A DNA stretch of 64,000 bases from Chrysomallon squamiferum (GCA_012295275.1 CM022678.1:7203059-7267058); one strand, 5' to 3'; positions 40,943 through 58,294 are shown, counted from the first letter of the stretch. The notes: generated from the sequence alone by a model not told the origin. Numbers and translations: made by a program.

Positions 40943-42233
40943 CTAAAAATGGTAAGTTCGGTGTTTGAATGGTAACCGCGTAATTTCGTTGACGCATGCG
41001 CTTTAACCAATTTATGCGTTATTCAACAATGCAACAACATTTCTAGTGGGCATTGGGTGAAATGGGCGTGCTTGCGGGGGCTGGGTGTAGGTGTATTTAT
41101 ATGTGTGGGTGTGTGGATTCAAAATAAATAAATAAATAAATAAATAGTTGTTTTGTAGACATTAACTACTTTTTACTTTGTTTCATTTTAAACTACGTTT
41201 TGCTTCATTTTAGAATGAAGCGCTACTTATAGTTTCACAAGAAGAAGGGGACTGTGTGTTATTGTTCATAGAAACAATGGAATCGAGTAATAAAATCTGA
41301 CAGCAATGACCACAGATGGTTAATTTTCCATTATCGATGTCAAACACTTGATACTTCAAATTGTAACTATAATATTTTCATTCCCAGGAAAGGATTTTTT
41401 TTTCTCTCTCTCTCTCTTTCTTTTTCTTTTGTTTTATTTTCTAAGATCGCATAGCTCCTGGTTTACTGTTTGATACAGAAGCATACGAATTGGTTTCTTT
41501 ATCAGTAAATGCATATATTTAGACCTTTCCATAAACACTTTAAGAGATACCGTCACGGAATAAACTTATTTTCGTTAGCGAACGGTGAAAACATATTTAT
41601 GCCTTCCCGTGGAAAGATGTGTAACTGTACAGAGTTTTCATTCAGTCTATGTCCGTTATTATCACTGTTCTTACATTCGTGTCGTCCAGTCATATGAACG
41701 TAACCAAATTTGTAGTTAATGACAGAGAGTGATGTAAAGCGGTTGTAGGAGCTAGCTATGTGCTAACGTCAGTGAGGCAAAGATTACTAAGAAAGGGACA
41801 TAACTGAGGTTTTTTAACGTGTCTCACAGTATGTTCATTTTCTCATCGCAATCTAAATCATATTTGAAATGTACGATGAGGATGATGATGGTTTAACAAC
41901 AACAAGAACAACAACAATAATAATGATAATGATGATGATGATGATAAAATAAACTATTTTCAATAACGCTAATTCCATTCCATCGTTAAAAAAAAAAAAC
42001 TGGACATATGCTGAAAACGAAAAAAAAAAAGTAGGGAGAGCCATTTCTCTGTACAACCTTCCACTGACAAAAACTGGGTTTTTTTTGTTTTGTTTTGTTT
42101 TTGTTGTTTTGTTCGCTTGTTTTTTTTTCTTGTTTTTTTGTTTTTTTTATGAATTATTATTTTTATTATTATTTTTTTTTTTTTTTATTATTAATTATTA
42201 TTATTATTATTTATTTATTTTTTTTTATTTATT

Positions 42234-42298
<65 letters not shown>

Positions 42299-42491
42299 TT
42301 TTTCAGATGAATTAGGAAGCGATGACGTTGAACTTGTTGAAGATGAAGACAGTCTCAGTAAACGACTGGTTCGACGTGGCTGGTTTTTCGGAGGTGGTGG
42401 CGTTCAGTGGACTAACAGAAGGGGAGATAAGCAGCTGACTATTTCGCCAACGCGCGGTGGAGTTAAGGCTGGCTTTACGATCAAGTTCTAG
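40644..42491 (+). CDS. Secreted dibasic-processed peptide precursor B
   Basis: Exons 40644-40833 and 42307-42491 give 124 residues with the same phase-1 intron. Signal peptide MLAKLTVFLFAAFLVVARA, then a KYDDDD acidic run and an early KTKR site. The conserved segment is FDVKDLSEKDLQEIIENV ending SNLKR; the linker contains VELVEDEDSLSKR. The C-terminal peptide begins LVRRGWFFGGGGVQWTNRRG, has the ISPTRGG middle, and ends KAGFTIKF. It shares the W-x-x-G-x-GG, RR, SPT and terminal Phe landmarks with A and D but is otherwise divergent. The intron has (AAT)n at 40878-40942, CT-rich 41402-41420, and (TTA)/(TTTA) up to the acceptor. Positions about 41465-41900 of the intron are homologous to A-type intergenic DNA. 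Confidence 0.85.
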
Positions 42492-42702
42492 AATTTGTGT
42501 AATGCTTGCTGTAATTAACTGAAGTTTATAAATATGATAATTAAATGTTAATTCCTGCATTTTATTTTATTAGTTTTATTGTTAATGCGGCTGCTTTTAC
42601 AAGGGGTTTGGAATAAACTAATACAATTCTCATATTTAAACACGACAATATAACAAAACAGCAACAGTGACATCACCACCAAGAAGAAACGACAAGCACA
42701 AA

Positions 42703-42738
<36 letters not shown>

Positions 42739-43140
42739 AAATGAACAAACGAACAAATAATCCCATGGACATACGAACATATTCTGCACTGTATTAATTC
42801 CCTATTAATCATTGCAAATGTGTCTGTCTGTGTCATTTATTGTTAATAGTTGCCCTGAAGACAACACACGTACTTAAAAGGAAATGACAAAATTTTAACA
42901 GTTATAAAACAACAGCTGTACAGACCCGAATTGTTTTCTCTCTCTCTGCTCGTAAAGTAATTTCTCATATATACTGATCAAATGTTACAATACCGCAAAG
43001 AACCATAATAAAAGATTTTAAAAACAGCAACAGAAAAAAAAAAGAAAAAAGAAAAAGACAACAACTATATTTAAACACAGTTTAATGATATAGGTTATAA
43101 AATAGACTGGTTTCTTCTTCTTCTTCTTCTTCTTATTATT

Positions 43141-43175
<35 letters not shown>

Positions 43176-43528
43176 TATTATTATTATTATTATTATACTA
43201 TTGCACTTACTACTATTCCTACTACTATTACTACTCTACTACTACTACTACTACTATTACTACTACTACTACTTTTATAAAATAAAATAAAACAAAATAA
43301 ATAAATAAAATAAAAATAAACATTTTTATTCAATTCCTACGCGACAAAAATATACAGAGAAACCTCCCAGACTATGCAACCGATCATAAACGAATTACCT
43401 TATTTAATTTCCACATCCTGTTCCGGAAACACGTGACTCACACTTTACCCGGACTTGTAGGTGCAATCTTAATTAACGATGTTATCACCTTTTCTAAATA
43501 AATTTCCAACACCTCTTTGTCAGCAAGT
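42492..43528. other. B-C spacer
   Basis: No coding exon seen. Holds (AAAT)n at 42701-42738, and (TTC)(ATC)(TTA) compound repeats at 43110-43195. A (CTA)-rich run lies at 43210-43272, followed by an AAATA-rich patch. The last 100 bp before the C TATA box contain CACGTGACTCAC and TGTTATCACC (a GATA-type site). Confidence 0.6.
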
Positions 43529-43537
43529 ATATATATA
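43529..43537 (+). promoter_or_regulatory. TATA box of peptide gene C
   Basis: TATATATAG 92 bp before the C ATG; a TTATCACC element lies about 45 bp upstream. Same spacing as the A promoters. Confidence 0.6.
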
Positions 43538-43628
43538 GGACATGAATTATTCATATTTACACATCTTCTGCAAGAAGCAAGAAAAAAAATCAAACTAAAA
43601 CAGGCATAAAAAAAAAAAAAATAATAAA

Positions 43629-44875
<1,247 letters not shown>

Positions 44876-45020
44876 ACATCTTTTTAAAAATAACTCTCTT
44901 AGCCGAGTTAATTAAATAATTTCAAAAGTATCTGATGTCGTTCGTTTGTTTCTGCTGCATATTTGTTTGTTCGTTTATTTGTTTACTGCTACTACTACTG
45001 TTAGTATATTGCTACTACTG

Positions 45021-45062
<42 letters not shown>

Positions 45063-45412
45063 TTGCTGCTGCTGCTGCTGCTACTACTACTACTACTACT
45101 ACTAATATTATTATTACTACTAGTGCTACTACTACAACAACGATTACTACCAATACGACTACACCATCTACTACCACTGATATTGTTATTATTGTTAATG
45201 CTACTACCTCTACCATATTAATACAACTGCTGCTACTACTATTTATTCTACTACTACTACAACTACAACAACAACAACATCTATTACTTCTACTATTATG
45301 TATTTATGAATCTTTGCGTAGACATGATTAACAGTATAAATCATAAACAAGTATCATTGTGTTTTGAACAACAACAAAAACAACAATAACAACAACAACA
45401 ATAAATAAAAAA

Positions 45413-45443
<31 letters not shown>

Positions 45444-47362
45444 AATAAAATAAAATATTTGCCTGTTTTCTTTAATCCAGTCCAAATGTCCTTTCGCTTA
45501 ATATTGCAGAGGCATGACGTCAACAATACAATGACGTATAATAATACATTTATGCTTGACGTAGGTCTGGGCAAAAAAACAAATTATAATAGCAACTTAT
45601 AATGACATGCTGTATTTAAAGGACCGTTACTTAGTCCACTGGCAGAAGTATTCCACGAGAACCATAAGTACACAGGATCAAGCCTGGGTATTTCTGTTCA
45701 GTTATTTTTTTTCTTCTGGATTTGATAGATTATTAAACGCTGATTTGGTTTACTCTTTCGTATATATATATATATATGGCACGGGACAATTATATATGTA
45801 TGTAAGTATGGGTGTGCGTTTGTATGTACGTATGTGTGCAATATGCATGTACATACTCATACGACACAGTACGCACAGAGGACATTCAAGCATGTATATC
45901 AGGACTAACTATATTGTAAAGAAGAAATGAAATATTTTATTTTAAAGATGCTCTCAGCACATTGTACTGAAGTTAGATGTCTTGGGAGAAATAGTTAAGA
46001 ACCATTAATATAATAAGAGAGGAAACCCGCTTGTGTGATGTAATGACCTACTCTTTTAGATCAGCAGAGAGGAATATTTTATATTTACCATTCTACTAGC
46101 AGGATAGTATTCCCCGATACTTTTTTTTTATATCAGTTGAGGAGCATTGGCTAGAACGAGAAATAATTTATTAATTTATTTACTTATTTATTTACTTATT
46201 TATTCATTTATTTATTTATTTTATTGTTTGTTTGTTGTTGCTTTTTGTTCTGTTTCCTTTTTTTATTATTTATTTTTATATATACTTATTTGATTGATTG
46301 TTCATTTATTTGTTTGTTTGTTTATTTATTTGTTTTTTTATTATTTATTTATTTTTATTTTTTTATTTATTTCTTTGTTTATTTGTCATCATCACCAACA
46401 TTATTATTGTTGTTGTTGTTGTTGTCGTCGCTGAATAAAATTCTGAAACACTCTCGTATCATACAACGTTAATAAAACATATTCTTACATAATAATTAAA
46501 ATGTAAAAAAAAATATGTTCTCCTCCATCTTCATTAATGTAAGCTTTCTGAATAGAAAACAAATCTCAATAAAGACAAAGATTTTCAAAGAATTCCTTTC
46601 ATGTTAATAAGACACTTGAAAACTGCTTACGTTTAGTTGCATGTTCAAGAAAGAAGGAAAAAATATATTTTTGGACTGTTGCTGTACACTGTTAGTGTTA
46701 ACTTGTTAGGAAGGTAATGCACAGATTATCAATACATATCCGAGTTGATACCTGGGCTGATTCGATCTCAGTATCTGTCATTCAAAAGTATGATGCTTAA
46801 CCTTGACGATGACGTCAGAACCGGTAATTATTTTGTAGTGACAGACTTCCCGTGCGATTTAACCTGCAAAGGGATTGTTCAAAATTTATGTTTTAAACAG
46901 CTTTGAAAATGGAGCGATAATTAAAACATTCTTAACATAAAAACACATATTTATATGTAATATAATATTATTTATATGAAATATATTTGTGTGTACGTGT
47001 TAGTAAACTCACTGCAGACATAACAAGAAATTCAGCAATATATATTTATATATCTTCAAACAGTGAAGATTTTCTCTTCAACAAAGCAGTTTTACATCAA
47101 AGTTTTTACAAGTGTGACTTGAGGCGAAAGATGCAAAAAACTTTAAATTGTTTTCCTTTTGTGTAAAATGTCGTTTTAAAAGAAACAAAATCGTGCCTTA
47201 CCAGCACAAATTTAAATTCATCAACACTGAATAAATATTTAAAAATGTTAATTTAAAATCAGTTAATTAAATCGATGACTTGATATGCTTTGTGTATAAG
47301 GACCAACTCCCTTTTGTAATTCTTTACATCGGTCTATCTGTCTGTCTGTCCATCTATCTGCC

Positions 47363-47393
<31 letters not shown>

Positions 47394-47840
47394 CTACACT
47401 GACAATAAAAACTTTAAAAATGCTTCTGTCTTCAAAAGTCATAGAACAGAAACAAGGAAAACTTCAATATTTCAATATGTCATGCGATTAACGAAAAATA
47501 TGTTAATTAATTATTGAATTTCCGTTATTGTTTTTCTTCACTTTTTTATTTTTTGCTGCATTGTCAATCCTTTGACACACGATACACACAACTGACATCT
47601 ATCAACAGTCAATAAAAACAATAAACCAACATGTCAACAATCGAGAAAACAATCATTAATAAAAAAAAAGATTTCAGTTATTTCTATTGGACAAATAAAT
47701 TCCGGTTACGTGCCTTACATGGCATTACATACCCATTACGGAAGTGCATTAATTATTATCACTTTTCCTTCTTTGTGTTTTTTGTGATTACATTTGCCCA
47801 TAAAGCGTGAAAATTAATTTACAACGAGGATGGTCATCTG
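44876..47840. other. C-D1 spacer
   Basis: No coding exon called. It begins with (CTA)/(GCT) repeats at 44985-45130 and 45225-45290 and (AAAT)n at 45402-45450. From about 45500 it is homologous to the D1-D2 and D2-D3 spacers: a TGACGTCA cluster (listed separately), ATATAT with TATGTACGTATGTGT (45760-45840), TTTA-rich 46165-46390 and the GTTGTTGTTGTTG run near 46410. A small conserved reading frame lies at 46760-46906. Confidence 0.6.
45515..45562. promoter_or_regulatory. CRE-like cluster (TGACGTCA plus two TGACGT)
   Basis: TGACGTCA at 45515-45522 is followed by two further TGACGTA motifs within 50 bp. The arrangement is conserved at 49241 and 52957, each time with an intervening TATA-like ATAAT/ATAAATACATTTATGC. 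No gene start was found just downstream, so its role is unknown. Confidence 0.5.
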
Positions 47841-47848
47841 TATTTAAA
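47841..47848 (+). promoter_or_regulatory. TATA-like box of peptide gene D1
   Basis: TATTTAAA 50 bp before the D1 ATG, identical in D1-D3, preceded by AGCGTGAAAATTAATTTAC and, further up, TATTATCACTTTTCC (a GATA-type site). Confidence 0.6.
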
Positions 47849-47897
47849 ATCGAAAATTTCTCTCGTTCGTTCCGTAAATCTTTCTGAGACCTCAGCA

Positions 47898-49030
<1,133 letters not shown>

Positions 49031-51561
49031 AACTGTTGAGAAGATTTGCTTTTGAATGTTAAATATTTTGGAATTGAAATAAATTGTTTTACTTTAATTT
49101 GTAGTGTGTTCCTGTATTACACTTTTCCTGCAGTTTATTTCATTATATTCATAGTTGTGGTAATTGTTTTTATTGTTTGAACAGTTTACTAAATACCTAC
49201 ACAGACGGTGTTTTCAGTTTTCTTAAATATTTCAAAGGCGTGACGTCAACAATATAATGACGTATTATAAATACATTTATGCTTGACGTCGTTCTGGGGG
49301 AATAATAATAGAAACAAGTCCGGATTAAAACATCATAATAATAACTTATAATGACATGCTGTATTTAAAGAACCTTTACTTAGTCCACTGAAAGAAGGTT
49401 TCCACATAGGTCCACAGGATCAACCCTAGGTATTTCTATTCAGTTTATTACTTTTTTCTTCTTTATTTGACAGATTATTACACGTTGTGGTTTGGTTTAC
49501 TCGTTCGCATATATATATAATATTTAATTCTATATATATATATATATTTATTGGATGGAACGGAAGAATTATATATATATATATGTGAATGTATGTATGT
49601 CCGTTTGTATGTACGTATGTGTATAATATGCATGTACATACTCATACGCACACAGTACGCACAGATGACATCCAAGCATGTATATCCGGGCTAACTATAT
49701 CGTAAAGAAGAAGTGAAATATTTTATATTAAAGATGTTGTCAGCACATTGTATTGAAGTTAGATGTCTTGGGAAAATAGTTAAGAACCATTAATATAATA
49801 AGAGAGGAAACCCGCTTGTGTGACGTAATGACCAACTCTTTTAGATTAGCAGAGAGGGATATTTTATATACACTTTCCTGCTGGCAGGATAGTATTTTCC
49901 GAGACTTGTGTCAGTTGAGGAGCAATGGTTAGAATGAAAAATAATTGTAGACAATTTAGATACGAAACGGTCAACTCAGTAATAGTGTCACAATGAGTTT
50001 TTTCTACTACTACTACTACTACCACTACTAACTACTATTTATTTATTTATTTACTATCATCGTCATCATCATCATCATCAACATTATTGTTGTTGTTGTT
50101 GTTGTTGCTGCTGCCGCTGTTGTTGTTGCTACTGCTACTGCTTTTGTTGTTGAATTTTAGTGATCGCACAAACTCTGTAAAGACTGGGTAATCGAAGACC
50201 ACGCCTTTACTTGCAGTTAACAAAAAATATTTTTGCTCAATAAAATTCTGAAACATTCTTGTATCACACAACGTTTATAAAACATATACTTACATAATAA
50301 TTAAAATGTAAAAAAAATATGTACTCCTCCATCTTCATTAATGTAAGCTTTCTGAATAGAAAACAAAACTCAATAAAGACAAAGATTTTCAAAGAATTCC
50401 TTTCATGTTAAAAAGACGCTTGAAAACTGCTTACGTTTTATTGCATGTTCAAGAATGAAGGAAAAAATATATTTTTGGACTGTCGCTGTATACTGTTAGT
50501 GTTAACTTGTTAGAAAGGTAATCAACAGATTATTAATACATATCCGAGTTGATACCTGACCTGATTCGATCTCAGTATCTGTCATTCAAACGGATGATGC
50601 TTAACCATGACGATGACATCAGAACAGGTAATTATTTTGTAGTGAGAGACTGCCCGTGCGATTTATCCTGCAAAGGGAATTGTTCAAAATTTATGTTTTA
50701 AACAGTTTAGATAAATGGAGCGATAATTAAAACATTCTTAACATAAAAACACATATTTATATGTAATATTATTAATATGAAATATGTTTGTGTGTACGTG
50801 TTAGTAAACTCACTGCAGACATAACAAGAAATTCCGCAGTATATATTTTTATATCTTCAAACAGTGAAGATTTTTCTATTCAACAAAGCAGTTTTACTTC
50901 AAAGTTTTTGCAAGTGTGACTTGAGGTGAAAGATGCAAAAACCTTTAAATTGTTTTCCTGTTGTGTAAACTGTCCTTTTAAAAGAAACAAAATCGTGCCT
51001 TACCAGCACAAATTTAAATTCATCAGCACTGAATAAGGATTAACTCCCTGTTTGTAATTCTTTTCATCGGTCTACCTGTCTCTTTATCCATCTATCTGCC
51101 TAACTACATACATACATATATACATTGACAATAAAAACTTAAAAAATTCATCAGTCTTCAAAAGTCATAGAACAGAAACAAGGAAAAATATTCACTATTT
51201 CAATATTTCATGACGTGATTAACGAAAAATATGTTAATTAATTATTAAATGTCCGTTATTTTTCTCTCTCTCTTTTTTTTTTCTGCTGCATTGTCAATCC
51301 TTTGACACTTGATATACACAACTAACATCTATCAACAGTCAATAAAAACAATAAACCAACATGTCAACAATCGAGAAAACAATCATTAATAAAAAAAAAG
51401 ATTTCAGTTATTTCTATTGGACAAATAAATTCCGGTTACGTGCCTTACATGGCACCCATTACGGAAGTGCATTAATTATTATCACTTTTCCTTCTTTGTT
51501 TTTTGTGATTACATTTGCCCATAAAGCGTGAAAATTAATTTACAACGAGGATGGTCATCTG
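49031..51561. other. D1-D2 spacer
   Basis: Matches the D2-D3 spacer along most of its length. Contains the D1 3' UTR, the TGACGTCA cluster at 49241, (AT)n about 49509-49585, CTA repeats near 50007, and (ATC)/(GTT)/(GCT) repeats at 50058-50150. A disrupted version of the small reading frame is near 50590-50700. CATA repeats lie near 51105. No peptide exon seen. Confidence 0.6.
49241..49296. promoter_or_regulatory. CRE-like cluster in D1-D2 spacer
   Basis: TGACGTCA at 49241-49248, TGACGT at about 49258, TATAAATA at about 49266 and a third TGACGTC at about 49284. Conserved with 45515 and 52957. Confidence 0.5.
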
Positions 51562-51569
51562 TATTTAAA
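51562..51569 (+). promoter_or_regulatory. TATA-like box of peptide gene D2
   Basis: TATTTAAA 50 bp before the D2 ATG, in the same context as D1. Confidence 0.6.
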
Positions 51570-51618
51570 ATCGAAAATTTCTCTCGTTCGTTCCGTAAAT
51601 CCTTCTGAGACCTCTGCA

Positions 51619-52026
51619 ATGAAGGCAGTATTCATCTTTCTGGCTGCTGTGGTAGTTCTCGTGGTTAGTGCTCTCCCGCTTTCAGTGGCAGACGATACCG
51701 ATGACGTCGAGAGAGAAGCAGATGATGATGACGGTGCTGTTGTTGACATGCGCGACCTCTCTGAAGACGACTTTCGTGAAATTGTTGAACACGTACGAGA
51801 AAATCTAAAACGAGCTGCAGGTGAGTTGTCTTGCTGTAGTTAGAAGTTAAAGGGTTAAACTTTACTCTGAGGTAAAAGGGTTAAAGTAAACAGTGGTGCA
51901 AAATAAAAAGATTATCTGAAAAGAACAATACGAATAATAATTAAGAAAGAATTTATATATTTTTCAGAGCTTTCTCTTTCTGCATATGTTTTCCTGTACA
52001 AGATTAATTATTTCCCTCTCGCTCAG

Positions 52027-52120
<94 letters not shown>

Positions 52121-52303
52121 TTTTCTCTGTATAATATATATATCTGTCCTATCTATCTGTCTATGTATATATGTGTGGATGTATCTATTTGTCTGTCTGT
52201 CTCTCTGCCTGTGTCTATGTCTATCTATCCATCTGTATCTACCTATCAATGTCTATCTATCTATCTATTTATCTACCTATGTATGTATGTATCTATCTAT
52301 CTC

Positions 52304-52347
<44 letters not shown>

Positions 52348-52746
52348 CCTATCTATCTAATGTATCTCTAAATCTATCTATATACCTCCCTATCACATTC
52401 ACTCACTCTCTTTCTCAATCTCGACTCAACATTTTTTTTCATCTCTCTAATTCTCATTCCTCTCCGCAATCGCACAGAACATACTGTAACATTTAATTTT
52501 ATTTGTTATTTTTATTTTTTTATTTTTCAACAAGATGAAATGACTGTGAACCACGTAGAGATGATGGACGACGAGTCAAAGCTTCAGAAGAGACTTCTAA
52601 ACTGGAAAATCAACAACAACTGGTCTGCTGGTATCGGAGGAATCACTTGGCAAAACGACAGAAGGAACCTAAAGTTCAACATCAAACCTACGTTCACTGG
52701 TTTGAGACCCACCGGCTTCAGAGCCGGTCTTACTTTCAGATTTTAA
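51619..52746 (+). CDS. Secreted dibasic-processed peptide precursor D2
   Basis: Exons 51619-51820 and 52535-52746 give 137 residues. Nearly identical to D1. Changes are MKAVFIFLAAVVVLVVSALP and LSVADDTD at the signal end, EDDFREIVEHV in the conserved segment, MTVNHVEMMDDESKLQKR in the linker, and WSAGIGGITWQ in the C-terminal peptide; the remainder of that peptide is the same, ending FRAGLTFRF. The pattern of mostly conservative changes argues the gene is functional. Confidence 0.88.
52030..52375. repeat. (CT)n and CTAT repeats in D2 intron
   Basis: CT dinucleotides at 52030-52116 followed by CTAT/CTGT tetranucleotides, including about 15 CTAT units near 52288-52345. Confidence 0.95.
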
Positions 52747-55505
52747 AACTGTTGAGAAGATTTGCTTTTGAATGTTAAATATTTTGGAATTGAAATAAAT
52801 TGTTTTACTTTAATTTGTAGTGTGTTCCTGTATTACACTTTTCCTGCAGTTTATTTCATTATATTCATAGTTGTGGTAATTGTTTTTATTGTTTTGTACA
52901 GATACTAAATACCTACACAGACGGTGTTTTCAGTTTTCTTAAATATTTCAAAGGCGTGACGTCAACAATATAATGACGTATTATAAATACATTTATGCTT
53001 GACGTTGTTCTGGGCGAATAATAATAGAAACAACTCCGGATTAAAACATTGTAATAATAACTTATAATGACACGCTGTATTTAAAGGACCTTTACTTAGT
53101 TCACTGAAAGAAGGTTTCCACATAGGTCCACAGGATCAATCCTAGGTATTTCTATTCATTATTCTTTTTTATTTTATTTTTTTCTGAATTTCATACATTA
53201 CTACACTTTGTGGTTTGGTTTACTCGTTGGCACATATATATAATATTCAATTCTATATATATATATATATATATTTACTGGATGGAACGGAAAAATTATA
53301 TATACATATGTATGTATGTATGTATGTGTGTGCGTTTGTATGTACGTATGTGTACAATATGCATGTACATACGCATACGCACACAGTACGCACAGAGGAC
53401 ACTCAAGCATGTATATCCCGGCAATAAATATCGTTAAGAAGAAATTAAATATTTTATTTTAAAGATGTTCTTAGTACATTGTAGTTAAGTTAGATGTTTT
53501 GGGAGAAACAGTTAAGAACCATTAAAATAATAAGAAAGGAAACCCGCTTGTGGGACGTAATGACCTACACTTTTAGATTAGCAGAGAGGGATATTTTATG
53601 TACACCTTCCTACTAGCAAGAGTATCCCCCGAGACTTTTGTTATATCAGTTGAGGGGCATTGGCTAGAACGAGAAATAATTCTAAATATTTGAATACGAA
53701 AAGTTCAACTCAGTAACAGTATATAATATCTTTATTTATTTATTAATTTATTTACTTATTTATTTATTTATTTAATTATTTATTCATTTATTTATTTACT
53801 TAATTGTTCACTTTTTTGTTTTCTATTTATTTATTTACTTAATTGTTCATTTGTTTCTTGTTTTGTTATTTATTTATTTATATATATACTTGTTTGATTC
53901 TGTGTTTATTTATTTATTTGTTTGTTTGTTTATTTATTTGTTTTTTTATTATTTATTATTTATTTTGTTTTTGTTTGTTTATTTGTCATCATCATCATCA
54001 TCATCACCAACATTATTATAGTTGTTGTTGTTGTTGTTGCTGCTCCTGTTGTCGTTGCTGCTGCTGCTTCTGTTCTGAATTTTACTGATCGCGCAAACTC
54101 TCTAAAGACTGAGTAAACGAAGGCACCGCCTTTACTTGCTGTTAACAAAAACATTTTTGCTGAATAAAATTCTGATACATTCTTGTATAACACAACGTGT
54201 ATGAAAGATATATTTACATAATAATTAAAATGTCAAAAAAAAATATGTACTCCTCCATCTTCATTAATGTAAGCTTTCTGAATAGAAAACAAATCCCAAT
54301 AAAGTCAAAGATTTTCAAAGAATTCCTTTCATGTTAAAAAGACACCTGAAAACTGCTTACGTTTAGTTGCATATTTAAGAATGAAAGAAAATTTTTATTT
54401 TTGGGCTGTCGCTGTACACTATTAGTGTTAACTTGTTAGGAAAGTAATCAACAAATTATTAATACATGTCCGACTTGATACCTGGCCTGATTCGATCTCA
54501 GTGTCTGTCATTCCAAAGGATGATGCTTAACCTTGACGATGACGTCAGAACCGGTAATTATTTTGTAGTGACAGACTTCCCGTGCGATTTAACCTGCAAA
54601 GGGATTGTTCAAAATTTATGTTTTAAACAGCTTAGAAAATGGAGCGATAAATAGAACATTCTTAACATAAAAACACATATTTATATTATTATTTATATGA
54701 GTTATGTTTGTGCGTACGTGTTAGTAAACTCACTGCAGACATAACAAGTGATTCTGCAATATGTATTTTTATATCTTCAAACAGTGAAGATTTTTCTATT
54801 CAACAAAGCAGTTTTACATCAAAGTTTTTGCAAGTGTGACTTGAGGTGAAAGATGCAAAAAATCTTTAAATTGTTTTCCTGTTGTGTAAACTGTCCTTTT
54901 GAAAGAAACAAAATCGTGCCTTACCAGCACAAATTTAAATTCATCAGCACTTAATAAGGATTAACTCCCTGTTTGTAATTCTTTTCATCGGTCTACCTGT
55001 CTCTTTATCCATCTATCTGCCTATCTACATACATACATATATACATACATACATACATATATACATTGACAATAAAAACTTAAAAAATTCATCTGTCTTC
55101 AAAAGTCATAGAATAGAAACAAGGAAAAATATTCACTATTTCAATATTTCATGACGTGATTAACGAAAAATATGTTAATTAATTATTAAATGTCCGTTAT
55201 TTTTCTCTCTCTCTGTCTTTTTTTTTTCTGCTGCATTGTCAATCCTTTGACACTTGATATACACAACTAACATCTATCAACAGTCAATAAAAACAATAAA
55301 CCAACATGTCAACAATCGAGAAAACAATCATTAATAAAAAAAAAGATTTCAGTTATTTCTATTGGACAAATAAATTCCGGTTACGTGCCTTACATGGCAC
55401 CCATTACGGAAGTGCATTAATTATTATCACTTTTCCTTCTTTGTTTTTGTGATTACATTTGCCCATCAAGCGTGAAAATTAATTTACAACGAGGATGGTC
55501 ATCTG
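52747..55505. other. D2-D3 spacer
   Basis: Copy of the D1-D2 spacer: 3' UTR, CRE cluster at 52957, (AT)n 53253-53275, long TTTA-rich tract 53725-53980, (ATC)/(GTT)/(GCT) repeats 53986-54070. The small reading frame (54466-54654) is open here. CATA repeats are at 55025-55065. No peptide exon seen. Confidence 0.6.
52957..53008. promoter_or_regulatory. CRE-like cluster in D2-D3 spacer
   Basis: TGACGTCA at 52957-52964, TGACGTA at about 52974, TATAAATA at about 52982 and TTGACGTT near 53000. Confidence 0.5.
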
Positions 55506-55513
55506 TATTTAAA
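55506..55513 (+). promoter_or_regulatory. TATA-like box of peptide gene D3
   Basis: TATTTAAA 50 bp before the D3 ATG; the promoter is intact although the coding exon is altered. Confidence 0.6.
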
Positions 55514-55562
55514 ATCGAAAATTTCTCTCGTTCGTTCCGTAAATCTTTCTGAGACCTCAGCA

Positions 55563-56743
<1,181 letters not shown>

Positions 56744-56963
56744 AACTGTTGAGAAGATTTGCTTTTGAATGCTAAATATATTGCAATTGAAATATGAATT
56801 TTTTGACTTTAATTTCTAGTGCGTGTTCCTCTTGTACGTTTTTCGTACAGTTTTTATTTCGTTATATTCATAGTTGTGGTAATTATTTTTATTGTTTGTA
56901 CAGTTTACTAAATACCAACACAGACGGTGTTTTCAGTTTTCTTATTCTGTCTTTGAATCTCTG

Positions 56964-57087
<124 letters not shown>

Positions 57088-58195
57088 GCGCGATAATACA
57101 GTTACAGATAACCACAGACACTTACTTTCTTTCGACAGACAGAGACAGGTAGAGAGAAAAGGACACACATGCACCATTCATTTCTATCATCACTTCAGCG
57201 CATTATGACTAAATTCTGAAATTGAAATCATCATTAGACAAACGTACTCAACCATTCCCAAATAAACACAACACACCGGGTGTGGGCGGAGGGTGGGGGA
57301 ATGAAACTAACATTTCAGAAAATGAGGGGGGGTAGTAATTTAGTTCATATAATCTTCAAGATGAAAGAATTTAATTATAAAGACGAAAAAAAAAAATAAA
57401 CAACTGTAACACAAATATTGAAACGTCATGTTTCTCGAAATTGTTCCCTCATATCATTGTACCACGATTTGAAATATTTTTTCCCGATGGATGACGATTT
57501 AATTAATTTCTTCACACTAACACAATCAGCAAATAATAAAGTAAATGGTGTTCGGAATGGAAAGTTTATTTGTTATCTTCTTGTTGTGTGTCATGCAATT
57601 AGATAATGAGATAACGACCAGCCATTTTCAATGGGAACAAACAAACTGAATAATTATTTTGTTTAACGTAGAATCTTTTGGGATTAATTTGTAACTGATT
57701 ATATGACGAATGAGATACAATGTAATGAAAGATGAAAGAGCAAATAAAGAAAGGAAGAATGAAAGAAAATGAAATGAGATATAGTGAAAGAGAGAAAGAA
57801 CAAAGAATGAAAGGAAGAATGAAAAACATATTGAAAGATATGAGATTGAATGTAATGAAAGATTGAAAGAGAAAAGAAAGAAAGGAAGAATGGAAGAAAA
57901 GAAAGAAAGGAAGAATGGAAGAAAAGAAAATTGAAAGATATAAGTTTGATTGCATTGAAAGAATGAACGGGAGAAAAAGTAAAGAAAATAACAGAAAAAA
58001 CCCGTTAAACAATGAAGAAAGCAAAATGCACTAAATACGAAAGAAAGAATGAAGAGATAAAAAGAACAAAATTACTGAAAAGGAAAGAAAAAAAATCCCA
58101 CTAAAAAGAAGTTTTAAAAGGAAAAAGAACAAAGAATGAGGAAAAAATTAAAATAAAATAAAATAAAAATAAATAAATAAATAAATATAAATAAG

Positions 58196-58226
<31 letters not shown>

Positions 58227-58290
58227 AGGAATTCTAAAAAGATAGTAAATAAAACATCAAGAAAACAATGCAAAGAAATAATAAATGAAG

Positions 58291-58294
<4 letters not shown>

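Noticed and set aside
57599-58024. 141-residue Phe/Ser/Leu-rich minus-strand frame
   Set aside because: It arises from a purine-rich GAAAGAAAG low-complexity stretch; no domain, splice site or promoter seen.
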